A DNA stretch of 64,000 nt. Source: Hydrogenophaga sp. Lineage in GTDB: Bacteria; Pseudomonadota; Gammaproteobacteria; Burkholderiales; Burkholderiaceae_C. Under the pieces are notes generated by a model. It had not been told where the DNA came from. It searched no databases and saw only the letters and a program-made list of their open reading frames with translations. The position numbers and the translations under genes are program-made. Where the stretch lies: positions 26,828 through 90,827 of the forward strand of contig NZ_WVZN01000024.1 of NCBI RefSeq assembly GCF_011772445.1, in the 5' to 3' direction. Shown here in pieces: positions 56,972 to 64,000 of this stretch; within the stretch, counting starts at the first letter, position 1; each line of letters starts with the position of its first letter.

Positions 56972-57471
56972 TGCAGGGCCGCCTTCACCTGTTCCAGCGC
57001 GGCCATGGCGCACTGCTCGTCCAGGTGGCCGCCGGGCGCGCCGCCCACGCCCACGGCGCCGATCACCTCGTTGCCCGCGCGCACCGGCACACCGCCGCCG
57101 AGCAGCAGGTAGCCAGGGATGTCCTTCAGGTTGGCCGCGGCGGGGTTCTTTTGCGAGGCTTCCATCATGGCCAGGGTGGTGTTGCGCGCCGAGGCCGATG
57201 TGTAGGCCTTCAGGCGGCTGGCTTCCAGGGTGTGCGGGCCGGCGCTGTCGGCGCGCTGCACGGCGCGCACGTTGCCGGCGCGGTCGACCACGGTGGCGGT
57301 CACGTTGTGGCCGTTGGCGCTGCAGGCAGCCACGGTGGCGGCGGCGATCTGGTTGGCCAGCGCCAGCGAGACATTGCGCTCGCTGAGGACGGCGCCACCG
57401 GTCTGTGCCTGGGCGAGGGCGCTGGCGCCGATCAGCGCGATGGCCAGCGTGGTGCAAATGGGGGTGTTCAT
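56968..57471 (-). CDS. HbpS/GlcG-like heme-binding periplasmic protein
   Basis: The 167-residue protein starts with a signal peptide (MNTPICTTLAIALIGASALAQAQ) and continues as a GlcG/HbpS domain: HNVTATVVDRAGNVRAVQRAD, RLKAYTSASARNTT and the GGGVPVRAGNEVIGAVGVGGAP loop. In Streptomyces, HbpS binds heme and signals redox stress to the SenS/SenR two-component system. Here a two-component system lies immediately upstream on the same strand, making a similar link attractive. Confidence 0.85.
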   Translation of the reverse strand: MNTPICTTLAIALIGASALAQAQTGGAVLSERNVSLALANQIAAATVAACSANGHNVTATVVDRAGNVRAVQRADSAGPHTLEASRLKAYTSASARNTTLAMMEASQKNPAAANLKDIPGYLLLGGGVPVRAGNEVIGAVGVGGAPGGHLDEQCAMAALEQVKAALQ

Positions 57472-57578
57472 GAAGCGGGTCTCCGTGGGGGCGTTGCGGT
57501 TCGATCAACCGTGTCCGCACTGTAGGAATCGCGCGCCGCGCGCACCATTCGCGCGGCTACGCGCGGGGCTCCGTAGAA

Positions 57579-58217
57579 CTACGCGGTGCCCGGCTCGTTC
57601 ACCAGCGCCGCGTAGCCGCGCACGAGCTGGGCCAGGGAGTCCGCGCCGAGCTTCTCGAACACATGCGCGCGGTGCGTCTCCACCGTGCGCGGCGACAGAT
57701 CGAGCGCTCGCGCGATTGCCTTGTTGCTCAGGCCCTCGATGATCAGCGCCAGCACCTCGCGTTCGCGCGGCGAGAGCTGTTGGAACCGCTCGCGCGCGGC
57801 GCGGTCGGTCTGCGCGTGCTGGCGCAGTTGCGCGTGCTGGCGCACGGCCTGCTGCAGGGCCTCGATCAGGGCCTCGTCGTCCACCGGCTTTTCCAGGAAC
57901 TCGGCCGCGCCGGCCTTGAAGGCGCGGCGGCACATCTCCACCGTGCCGTGGCCGGTGAGCATGATCACCGGCTGGTCCACGCCCTCGGCCGCCAGGGTGT
58001 CGAGCACGCTCAGGCCGCTGATGCCGGGCATGCGCACGTCGAGCACGATGGCGCCGATGCCCTCGCGCTCGAAGCCCGCCAGAAAGGCGCGCGGGTCGGC
58101 CCAGGCGACCACGCGCAGGCCCACCGTGCCGATCAGCAGGGCCAGGCTCTCGCGCACCGCCTCGTCGTCATCGATGAGGTGCACGGTGGGGGAAAGGGCG
58201 TCACTGGCGGTGTTCAT
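57579..58217 (-). CDS. FixJ-family response regulator
   Basis: The 212-residue protein has an N-terminal receiver domain (VHLIDDDEAVRESLALLI; phospho-acceptor Asp in IVLDVRMPG; TGHGTVEMCRRAF; EKPVDDE) and a C-terminal LuxR-type HTH (LSPREREVLALIIEGLSNKAIAR, ALDLSPRTVETHRAHVFEKL). The linker is Q-rich, as in FixJ/TodT. The ATG lies inside the last codons of the kinase gene. The 107-base gap after it precedes the HbpS-like gene. Confidence 0.92.
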   Translation of the reverse strand: MNTASDALSPTVHLIDDDEAVRESLALLIGTVGLRVVAWADPRAFLAGFEREGIGAIVLDVRMPGISGLSVLDTLAAEGVDQPVIMLTGHGTVEMCRRAFKAGAAEFLEKPVDDEALIEALQQAVRQHAQLRQHAQTDRAARERFQQLSPREREVLALIIEGLSNKAIARALDLSPRTVETHRAHVFEKLGADSLAQLVRGYAALVNEPGTA

Positions 58218-59671
58218 GGTGGCGTGTCGGTGGCGATCGGCAGGTTCAGCGAGAACAGCGCACCGCCGCCCGGCGCAGCGCCCGCGCTCAGCCGCCCGCC
58301 CTGCGCCTGCGCGAGCGATTCGCTCAGCGTGAGACCCAGGCCGAGGCCACCCTCGCGGGTGCTGAAGAAGGGCTCGAACAGGCGCGGCAGCACGTCGGGC
58401 GGCAGGCCCGGGCCGGTGTCGGCCACGTCGAGCACGGCGCGATCGCCCTCGCGGCGTACCGACAGGCGCAACTCGCGTGGACCATCGGCCTGGCGGTCCA
58501 TCGCTTGCAGCGCGTTGGCGATCAGGTTGTGCACGATCTGATCGATCGCGACCGGATCGGCCCGCACCACCACGGCCTCGTTCGCGGGCCAGCGAACGGC
58601 CACGCCGCGCCGGTCGATCTCGGGCTGCAGCAGGTGCAGGGCCTCGCGCAGGCAGGCGCCGAGGTCGAGCGACAGGCTCGCCGCCGCTCCGGCCGGCGGC
58701 TCGAGCCCGCGGCGCAGCCGCGCCAGCACCTCGGCCGCACGCCGCGCCTGCGCGCCGGCGCGGCCCATGGCCTCGCGCGCGGTGTCCAGCGCGGGCGGCT
58801 CGTCGGCCAACAGGCGCTGCGCGGCCTGGGTGCTGGCCAGCACGGCAGTGAGGGGCTGGTTCAGCTCGTGTGCCAGGCCGGCCGCGAACTCGCCCATGGC
58901 GTTGAGCCGGCCGAGCTGGCCCAGGCGCAGCAAGGCCTCGGCGCGCTGGCGCGCTTCGCGCAGGCGCAGCGCGTGCGCCAGCAAGGCCAGGCCGGTCAGC
59001 ACGGCCACCACCCAGGCGGCCATGCCGAGCCAGGGCAGTTCGCCCCAGCCGACCCAGCGCGTGGCCGCCGCGTGAAAGGGCTGGCTCTCGGCCGCCACCA
59101 CCTTGTCGAAATCGAATCGCCAGCCGCGATCGAGCGGGCGACCCGCTTGCAGGGGGAGCGACTGTCCTTTCCACTCCAGGGCCACGCGCACCGGGCTGCT
59201 CGCGCGGTGCATGGGCCAGTCGGCGTCGGGCACCAGGCCCTTGAGCGCGATCACCAGGGCGTAGGCGCCGTCACCCGCACCCAGCACCAGCGTGTAGCGG
59301 CCGCTGGCCAGATCGCCCTCGGCCATGACCGCACGGCCACTCGTGCGCGAGGTCGACTCGGCGCGTGCCAGCGCCGCGTCGGCCCAGGCGCCACCGGGGG
59401 CGCGCGCCAGCACGCTCAAGAGTCGGGGGTGGATGGCGCTCAAACGCGGCAGCGCCTCGGTGCGCTCGGGCTCGAGCAGGGCCAGCGTCGAGAGCACCGC
59501 GTCGTGCTGGACCACCTGCTGGCTCAGCAGCCGATGCACGATGCGCGCGTCGGTCTCGAAGGCGGTGCGCTGTGCCTCCAGCCCGCGCTGCGCGATGAGC
59601 CACGCGCCGAGCAGCGACAGGACAAGGCCTGCCGCGGTCCAGCCCAGGCGGGACGTCCAGGAGCGTTGCAT
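58214..59671 (-). CDS. Membrane sensor histidine kinase (DctB/FixL type)
   Basis: The 485-residue kinase has two transmembrane segments (about residues 10-27 and 215-235) flanking a periplasmic sensor. The H-box [16 protein letters not shown] carries the phosphorylated His. N-box ([11 protein letters not shown]), G1 ([13 protein letters not shown]), F-box ([20 protein letters not shown]) and G2 follow. It is partner to the FixJ-type regulator, overlapping by four bases. Its signal is unknown; the HbpS-like neighbour suggests heme or redox. Confidence 0.9.
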   Translation of the reverse strand: MQRSWTSRLGWTAAGLVLSLLGAWLIAQRGLEAQRTAFETDARIVHRLLSQQVVQHDAVLSTLALLEPERTEALPRLSAIHPRLLSVLARAPGGAWADAALARAESTSRTSGRAVMAEGDLASGRYTLVLGAGDGAYALVIALKGLVPDADWPMHRASSPVRVALEWKGQSLPLQAGRPLDRGWRFDFDKVVAAESQPFHAAATRWVGWGELPWLGMAAWVVAVLTGLALLAHALRLREARQRAEALLRLGQLGRLNAMGEFAAGLAHELNQPLTAVLASTQAAQRLLADEPPALDTAREAMGRAGAQARRAAEVLARLRRGLEPPAGAAASLSLDLGACLREALHLLQPEIDRRGVAVRWPANEAVVVRADPVAIDQIVHNLIANALQAMDRQADGPRELRLSVRREGDRAVLDVADTGPGLPPDVLPRLFEPFFSTREGGLGLGLTLSESLAQAQGGRLSAGAAPGGGALFSLNLPIATDTPP

Positions 59672-59724
59672 GGCGGCGATTCTGCAACGTCTCGTCATCC
59701 GCCGGCCGCCTGCCCTGCGCCACA

Positions 59725-60648
59725 ATGCCGCGGGTGACGATCACCTGGCTCGACCGACTCACGCCGCACCGCCTGCTGCAGGCCTCCATCGCCGTGGCCC
59801 TGCTCACCATCGGCCTCAAGACCGCGGCCTGGTGGCTCACCGGCTCGGTCGGCTTGCTGTCCGATGCGCTGGAGGCGCTGGTCAACCTCGCCGGGGCCAG
59901 TTTCGGTCTGCTGATGGTCACCATTGCCGCGCGCCCCGCCGATGCGGACCACCCCTACGGACACCACAAGGCCGAATACTTTTCCTCGGGCTTCGAGGGC
60001 GTGCTCATCGTGGTCGCGGCCTTCGCCATCATCGTGGCCGCCGCCGGCCGCCTGATCCACCCCCAGCCGCTGCAGCAACTCGACCTGGGCCTCTTGCTGA
60101 CGCTGTTGAGCACCGCCCTCAACGGCGCGCTGGCCACGGTGATGCTGCGTGCCTCGCGCCGGCACCGGTCGGCCGCGCTGGAAGGCGACGCGCGCCACCT
60201 GTTCACCGACGTCTGGACCTCTGTCGGTGTGCTGGTGGGCATCGCGCTCGTGGGTTTTTCGGGCTGGCTGTGGCTCGACCCGGTCGTCGCCATCCTGGTG
60301 GCGCTGAACATCCTGCGCGAAGGCCTGCGCCTGGTCTGGCGGGCCGCGCAAGGCCTCATGGACGAGGCGCTCGACCCCGCGCTGCAGGCCACCATCGAGC
60401 GCACGCTGGCGGGCTTCGCGGCCGCCCGCTTCGACCACATCAGCACACGCAAGGCCGGCCAGCGCCGCTTCGTGGACCTGCACATGCACCTGCCCGCTGC
60501 CTGGCCGCTGGGCCGCGCCGCTGCGCTGCGCGCCGAGGTGGAGCAGGCACTCATGCAGGCCGTGCCCGGCCTGCGCGCCACCATCCAGCTGCTGCCGACC
60601 GATGTCGAGGCCCTGGCCATCGAACAAGACGAAGAGGAACCGACGTGA
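59725..60648 (+). CDS. Cation diffusion facilitator (CDF) metal exporter
   Basis: The 307-residue protein has six transmembrane segments (TM1 [22 protein letters not shown]2 around [20 protein letters not shown]). The metal site shows Asp in the SDALEALVN motif and His/Asp in [17 protein letters not shown]. The [20 protein letters not shown] loop is a CDF signature. A cytosolic C-terminal domain ([22 protein letters not shown]) forms the dimer. The metal is likely Zn, Fe or Mn. It overlaps dtd by four bases. Confidence 0.9.
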   Translation: MPRVTITWLDRLTPHRLLQASIAVALLTIGLKTAAWWLTGSVGLLSDALEALVNLAGASFGLLMVTIAARPADADHPYGHHKAEYFSSGFEGVLIVVAAFAIIVAAAGRLIHPQPLQQLDLGLLLTLLSTALNGALATVMLRASRRHRSAALEGDARHLFTDVWTSVGVLVGIALVGFSGWLWLDPVVAILVALNILREGLRLVWRAAQGLMDEALDPALQATIERTLAGFAAARFDHISTRKAGQRRFVDLHMHLPAAWPLGRAAALRAEVEQALMQAVPGLRATIQLLPTDVEALAIEQDEEEPT

Positions 60649-61088
60649 TTGCCCTGCTGCAACGTGTGAGCCAGGCCCGCGTGGACATCGCCGGCGAGAC
60701 CGTCGGCGCCATCGGCCCCGGCCTGCTGGTGCTGGTGTGCGCCGAACCGGCCGACACCGAGGCCCTGGGCCTGAAGCTGCTCAACAAGGTCTTGAAGCTG
60801 CGCATCTTTGCGGACGACGCGGGCAAGATGAACCGCAGCGTGCAGGACGTGGGCGGCGGCCTGCTGATCGTCAGCCAGTTCACCCTGGCGGCCGACACCA
60901 CCGGCGGCAACCGCCCCGGCTTCACCGGCGCGGCGCCGCCCGCGCTCGGCGAATCGCTCTACGATGCCTTCGTGGCGGCGGCGCGCGCGGCGCACCCTCA
61001 GGTGGCCACCGGCCGCTTCGGCGCCGACATGCAGGTGCACCTGGTCAACGACGGGCCGGTGACGATCCCCATGCGCTTGACGGCCTGA
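60645..61088 (+). CDS. dtd: D-aminoacyl-tRNA deacylase
   Basis: The 147-residue protein (usual length) begins with GTG ([18 protein letters not shown]) and has the Dtd signatures [17 protein letters not shown] and the Gly-cisPro motif in [11 protein letters not shown]. It hydrolyses D-aminoacyl-tRNAs, protecting translation. It overlaps the preceding CDF gene (GTGA). Confidence 0.95.
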   Translation: MIALLQRVSQARVDIAGETVGAIGPGLLVLVCAEPADTEALGLKLLNKVLKLRIFADDAGKMNRSVQDVGGGLLIVSQFTLAADTTGGNRPGFTGAAPPALGESLYDAFVAAARAAHPQVATGRFGADMQVHLVNDGPVTIPMRLTA

Positions 61089-61116
61089 CGCACCGGCGCG
61101 CCATCAGGAGGAAGGC

Positions 61117-62916
61117 ATGACGACCCCCACGAATCCCTCGACACCCGAGCCCGAAGCCCGCGCCCACCTGGTCACCGGCGCCTTGCAAGCCGCTCTGGCC
61201 TATGCCCTGTACCAGACCACGCGCCAAGGCGCCTGGCCCGCCACCGAGCCCGCGGCCTTCGTGCCGCTGTTCCTGCTCATGGCGCTGGCGCCCCTGGGGT
61301 TCTACCTCGCCAGCGCGGCGCCGCTGCGCCGGCGGGTGGCCATCGCGCTGGGCGTGGGGGCGGTCGCGCTGGCCGTTGGCGCCTATCACGGCCTCACCGT
61401 GAGCGGACTTTCGGTGAACGCGCGCGCGAACCTGCCCTTCAAGGAAGACGACTACCTCATGCCCACCTTCGTGCTGGGCCTGGCGCTGATGATCGCCGTA
61501 CCCGCCGTGGCCGTGGCGCGCGAGGGCCGCGTGCGCTACGAGGCCTGGTTCGACGCGCTGCTGCACAACACCCTGCTGCTCGCGCAGGGCGGGCTTGTCA
61601 CCGGCCTGTTCTGGCTGGTGATGTTCAGCGCGGCGGCGCTGTTCAAGCTCGTGCGCCTGCCCTTCCTGGGCGAACTCATCGAACGCGGCGAATTCTGGAT
61701 TCCCGCCACCGCGCTGGTGTTCTCCTACGGCGTGTCGCTCGCCGTCACGCAGCGCGCGGTGGCGCGCTTCCTGTTCGACCGCGTCACGCAGCTCTGCGGC
61801 TGGATCTACCCGCTGGCGAGCGCCCTGGGCGTGGCCTTCGTGGCGAGCTGGCTGTTCCAGGGCGTCGAGCCCCTGCTGCAGACGCGGCGCGCGGCCTTCC
61901 TGCTGCTGTGGTTCGCGGTGCTCAGCGTGCTGCTGGTCAACGCCAGCTCGCGCGGCGGACTCGACGAACCGCGTTACCCGCGCTGGTTGCGCCGCGCCCT
62001 GTCCACCGGCCTGCTGGTGCTGCTGCCCATGGTGGCGGTGGCGCTGTACGCGCTGGGCCTGCGCATCGGCCAGTACGGCTGGACGGTCGACCGCCTCTGG
62101 GGCCTGTTCGTGGCGATCGTGATCGCGGTGTTCGCGCTGGGCTATGCGCTCAACGCACTGGCCGAATGGGCCGGCCGCGCCGAACGCTGCTTGGTGCCCG
62201 CCACCAACGCGGTGGCCGCCGGGGTGGCCGTGGCGGGCATCCTGTTGCTGCTGGGTGGTGCGATCGACCCGCGCCGTGTCAGCGTGAACGACCAGGTGAG
62301 GCGCTTGATGGCCGACAGCGGCGACCAGCAGGACCCCATCCGCTACCTGGCGCGCGAAGGCGGCGTGTTCGGCCGTCGTGCCTTGCAGGCCCTGGCGGCC
62401 GACGACCCCGTGTTCGGTGGGGTACCCCTCGCGCGCCAGACGCTGGCGCGCGACGCGCTGAGCGACGCCGACACCCGCCGCGAGCGCCAGGCGGCGGTGC
62501 TGCGCGGGTTGCCCGTGTACCCGGCGGGCGCCATGGCGCCGCCTGCGCTGCTCGAGGCCCTCGCGCGCGAGGGCGGTGCAGGCGCTTGCGAGGCCGACAC
62601 CTGTCTCATCTGGCGGCTGCCGCCCGAGGTGTTGGGCGCCGAGGCCTATGCGCTGCTGTCGCGCCAGGCGTCGGCTACCCGCGGCGGCGGCGCGCGCGTG
62701 TGGCGCGCCGGTGAACGCGGTGAATGGGCGGCGCAAGGCAGCTTGCCGACCCAGGGCCTGGACGCGCGTTGCCAGTCGCAGCCGGGCGCCGCCGCCCTGT
62801 TCGACGCCGTGCGCGAGGGCCGCGTCGCGTCGGTGCCGCCTCCGCAGCGCGACCTGTCCGCCGGCGGCCTGCGCTTCCCGGTGCAGCGCTGGGGACGCGC
62901 CGACGGCTGCGATTGA
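61117..62916 (+). CDS. DUF4153 polytopic membrane protein
   Basis: The 599-residue protein has about ten hydrophobic segments in residues 20-400, including FVPLFLLMALAPLGFYLASA, LLLAQGGLVTGLFWLVMFSA and LVLLPMVAVALYALGLRIGQYG, then a soluble C-terminal domain. DPRRVSVNDQVRRL is a characteristic family segment. DUF4153 proteins are inner-membrane proteins of unknown role. It is separated from dtd by 28 bases. Confidence 0.86.
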   Translation: MTTPTNPSTPEPEARAHLVTGALQAALAYALYQTTRQGAWPATEPAAFVPLFLLMALAPLGFYLASAAPLRRRVAIALGVGAVALAVGAYHGLTVSGLSVNARANLPFKEDDYLMPTFVLGLALMIAVPAVAVAREGRVRYEAWFDALLHNTLLLAQGGLVTGLFWLVMFSAAALFKLVRLPFLGELIERGEFWIPATALVFSYGVSLAVTQRAVARFLFDRVTQLCGWIYPLASALGVAFVASWLFQGVEPLLQTRRAAFLLLWFAVLSVLLVNASSRGGLDEPRYPRWLRRALSTGLLVLLPMVAVALYALGLRIGQYGWTVDRLWGLFVAIVIAVFALGYALNALAEWAGRAERCLVPATNAVAAGVAVAGILLLLGGAIDPRRVSVNDQVRRLMADSGDQQDPIRYLAREGGVFGRRALQALAADDPVFGGVPLARQTLARDALSDADTRRERQAAVLRGLPVYPAGAMAPPALLEALAREGGAGACEADTCLIWRLPPEVLGAEAYALLSRQASATRGGGARVWRAGERGEWAAQGSLPTQGLDARCQSQPGAAALFDAVREGRVASVPPPQRDLSAGGLRFPVQRWGRADGCD

Positions 62917-62918
62917 GC

Positions 62919-63398
62919 TCAGGCCTTGCGCGCGTGGCGCGATCGGGCGTAGGGATCGGGCTCGCCCAGCGCGGCCAGGACTTCGCTCTCGCGCGCCTCC
63001 ATGGCCTCGGCGTCGGCCTCGCTGGTCTCGTGGTCCCAGCCCTGCGCGTGCAGCGCTCCGTGCACCAGCAGGTGCGCGTAGTGCGCGGCCAAGGGCTTCT
63101 TCATCTGCTTCGCCTCGGCCGCCACCACGGGCGCGCAGAGCACCAGGTCGGCCATCACCACGGGCTCGGTGGCGTAGTCGAAGGTGAGCACGTTGGTGGC
63201 GTAGTCGCGCCCGCGGTAATCGCGGTTGAGGGCCTGGCCCTCGTCGGCGTCGACGATGCGCACCGTGAGTTCGGCCTGGCGGTCGAGCGCGCGGCGCAGG
63301 CAGCGCGCGACGAAGGCGCGCGGCAGCGCCGCGCGGTGCTCGGCCACTCCGTCGAAGCGCGCGAACTGCAGCGACAGCGTGAGCGTGGGCAGGGCCAT
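62919..63398 (-). CDS. ybeY: Endoribonuclease YbeY
   Basis: The 159-residue protein carries the zinc-binding motif in [25 protein letters not shown] (three His), the [12 protein letters not shown] segment and NRDYRG loop. YbeY acts in 16S rRNA 3' processing and 70S quality control. It sits downstream of phoH on the same strand as in most bacteria, with a small MliC-like gene between them, which is unusual. Confidence 0.95.
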   Translation of the reverse strand: MALPTLTLSLQFARFDGVAEHRAALPRAFVARCLRRALDRQAELTVRIVDADEGQALNRDYRGRDYATNVLTFDYATEPVVMADLVLCAPVVAAEAKQMKKPLAAHYAHLLVHGALHAQGWDHETSEADAEAMEARESEVLAALGEPDPYARSRHARKA

Positions 63399-63823
63399 CA
63401 GCTCGCCGCCTTGCCGGCGCTGAGCGACTGCAGCGACTTGCAGTTGGCCAGCAGCACGCGCTCCTGCGCCGTGTGGTCGGCAGCCAGGAAGCTCAGGAAA
63501 CCCTCTTCGCCCTTGGTGTTCCAGCGCAGGCTGTGCTGTTCGTCCAGCGCGATGTAGCGCACGCCCGAGGCGCTGGGCCGGCTCTTGAGCAGCGCGGTGC
63601 GTCCCTGGTGGTGCAGGGCGGCGAAGCTGTCGCCGTGCCCGAACTCCAGGTAGGCCACCTCGATCTCGGTGCCGCTCTCGCAGCGGTAGCGCACCGTCTC
63701 GCTGCTGTAGCCCGGGCCCTGGATGGCGCCCCGGGTACCGGGCGCCGCCGGGTGCTGGTGCAGCGCGCAGCCGCCGGCCAGCAGGGCGGTGGCGAGCGGG
63801 GCGGCGATGGCGATCGAACGCAT
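63398..63823 (-). CDS. MliC-like lipoprotein (lysozyme inhibitor family)
   Basis: The 141-residue protein has a lipoprotein signal ([10 protein letters not shown]) and the MliC pattern: [36 protein letters not shown] and a Trp/Lys-rich strand ([14 protein letters not shown]). MliC inhibits C-type lysozyme at the outer membrane. Two Cys likely form the family's disulfide. Its stop overlaps the ybeY start by three bases. Confidence 0.82.
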   Translation of the reverse strand: MRSIAIAAPLATALLAGGCALHQHPAAPGTRGAIQGPGYSSETVRYRCESGTEIEVAYLEFGHGDSFAALHHQGRTALLKSRPSASGVRYIALDEQHSLRWNTKGEEGFLSFLAADHTAQERVLLANCKSLQSLSAGKAAS

Positions 63824-63837
63824 GGCGGGTTCTCCCT

Positions 63838-64000
63838 TCAGGTGTTTCGGCGGCGGCGGGCCGGTTCGGCCTCTTCCACCGACGGGCTGCGCGCCTCGTA
63901 GGCGTCGACGATGCGCGCCACCAGCGGGTGGCGCACCACGTCAGCGCTGGTCAGGCGCGTGAAACCGATGCCATTGACCCGCTTCAACACGCGCTCGGCG
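63838..64000 (-). CDS. phoH: PhoH-family ATPase, C-terminal end only
   Basis: The final 53 codons of a reading frame that enters from the right edge. The residues [21 protein letters not shown] and [12 protein letters not shown] match the C-terminus of PhoH-like ATPases. The catalytic Walker motifs lie outside the window. The phoH-ybeY linkage supports the call. Confidence 0.85.
   Translation of the reverse strand, partial: AERVLKRVNGIGFTRLTSADVVRHPLVARIVDAYEARSPSVEEAEPARRRRNT

Overview
The window is high-GC chromosomal DNA (strong G/C third-position bias, very short intergenic gaps) from what looks like a betaproteobacterium of the Burkholderiales, most likely a Comamonadaceae member of the Hydrogenophaga/Acidovorax type. 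Supporting signs are the rplM-rpsI ... erpA - M23 peptidase - tyrS block, the ybeY-phoH pair, the SAH-riboswitch ahcY-tlyA-metF group, a double-length UvrA and a family of GC-rich intergenic repeats. This placement is inference; no 16S or other marker is present. No tRNA, rRNA, insertion sequence, prophage or CRISPR array was seen, and no gene-free stretch exceeds about 250 bases.

Layout. 1-3.75 kb: end of a YchJ-like gene, a HAD phosphatase, a Fur-box-preceded pair (PiuC-type dioxygenase and FMN 2-hydroxyacid oxidase), and an AraC regulator divergent from the next block. 3.87-13.3 kb: leucine/isovalerate catabolism (methylcrotonyl-CoA carboxylase beta and alpha, acyl-CoA dehydrogenase, methylglutaconyl-CoA hydratase, HMG-CoA lyase), interrupted by a VapBC toxin-antitoxin pair and followed by a second AbrB/PIN pair. 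14-16.7 kb: housekeeping and accessory enzymes. 16.8-23 kb: a two-subunit NAD-linked formate dehydrogenase (fused NuoE/NuoF-type subunit plus a Mo/W catalytic subunit) with a divergent ModE-HTH/PBP regulator and a Usp protein. 23.1-27.2 kb: two tandem CesT-like type III secretion chaperones followed by a 1000-residue membrane-inserting candidate effector. 27.3-34.7 kb: amino-acid ABC binding protein, 1940-residue tandem UvrA, Cys-cluster protein. 34.7-38.8 kb: an Lrp regulator divergent from an AceE/MdeB-like E1 dehydrogenase, then an orphan effector-like gene. 38.9-41.4 kb: tail-anchored protein, MFS transporter, HAD phosphatase. 41.4-45.2 kb: SAH riboswitch with ahcY, tlyA, metF, then rlpA. 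45.2-49.1 kb: phenylacetyl-CoA epoxidase paaABCDE with a palindromic operator. 49.1-64 kb: ribosomal proteins L13/S9, bactofilin, ErpA, M23 peptidase, TyrS, a HbpS-like heme-binding protein beside a FixJ-type two-component system, a CDF transporter, Dtd, DUF4153, YbeY, a MliC-like lipoprotein and the 3' end of phoH.

Most notable: the two loci that look like type III secretion cargo (chaperone-chaperone-effector at 23.2-27.2 kb and the orphan gene at 37.8-38.8 kb, 10 kb apart) are each preceded by a sequence resembling the HrpL/BtrS-type ECF-sigma promoter (GGAAC[C/T], 15-16 bases, C-N-A-C-T-N-A). This suggests a dispersed, co-regulated secretion regulon whose apparatus lies outside this window.
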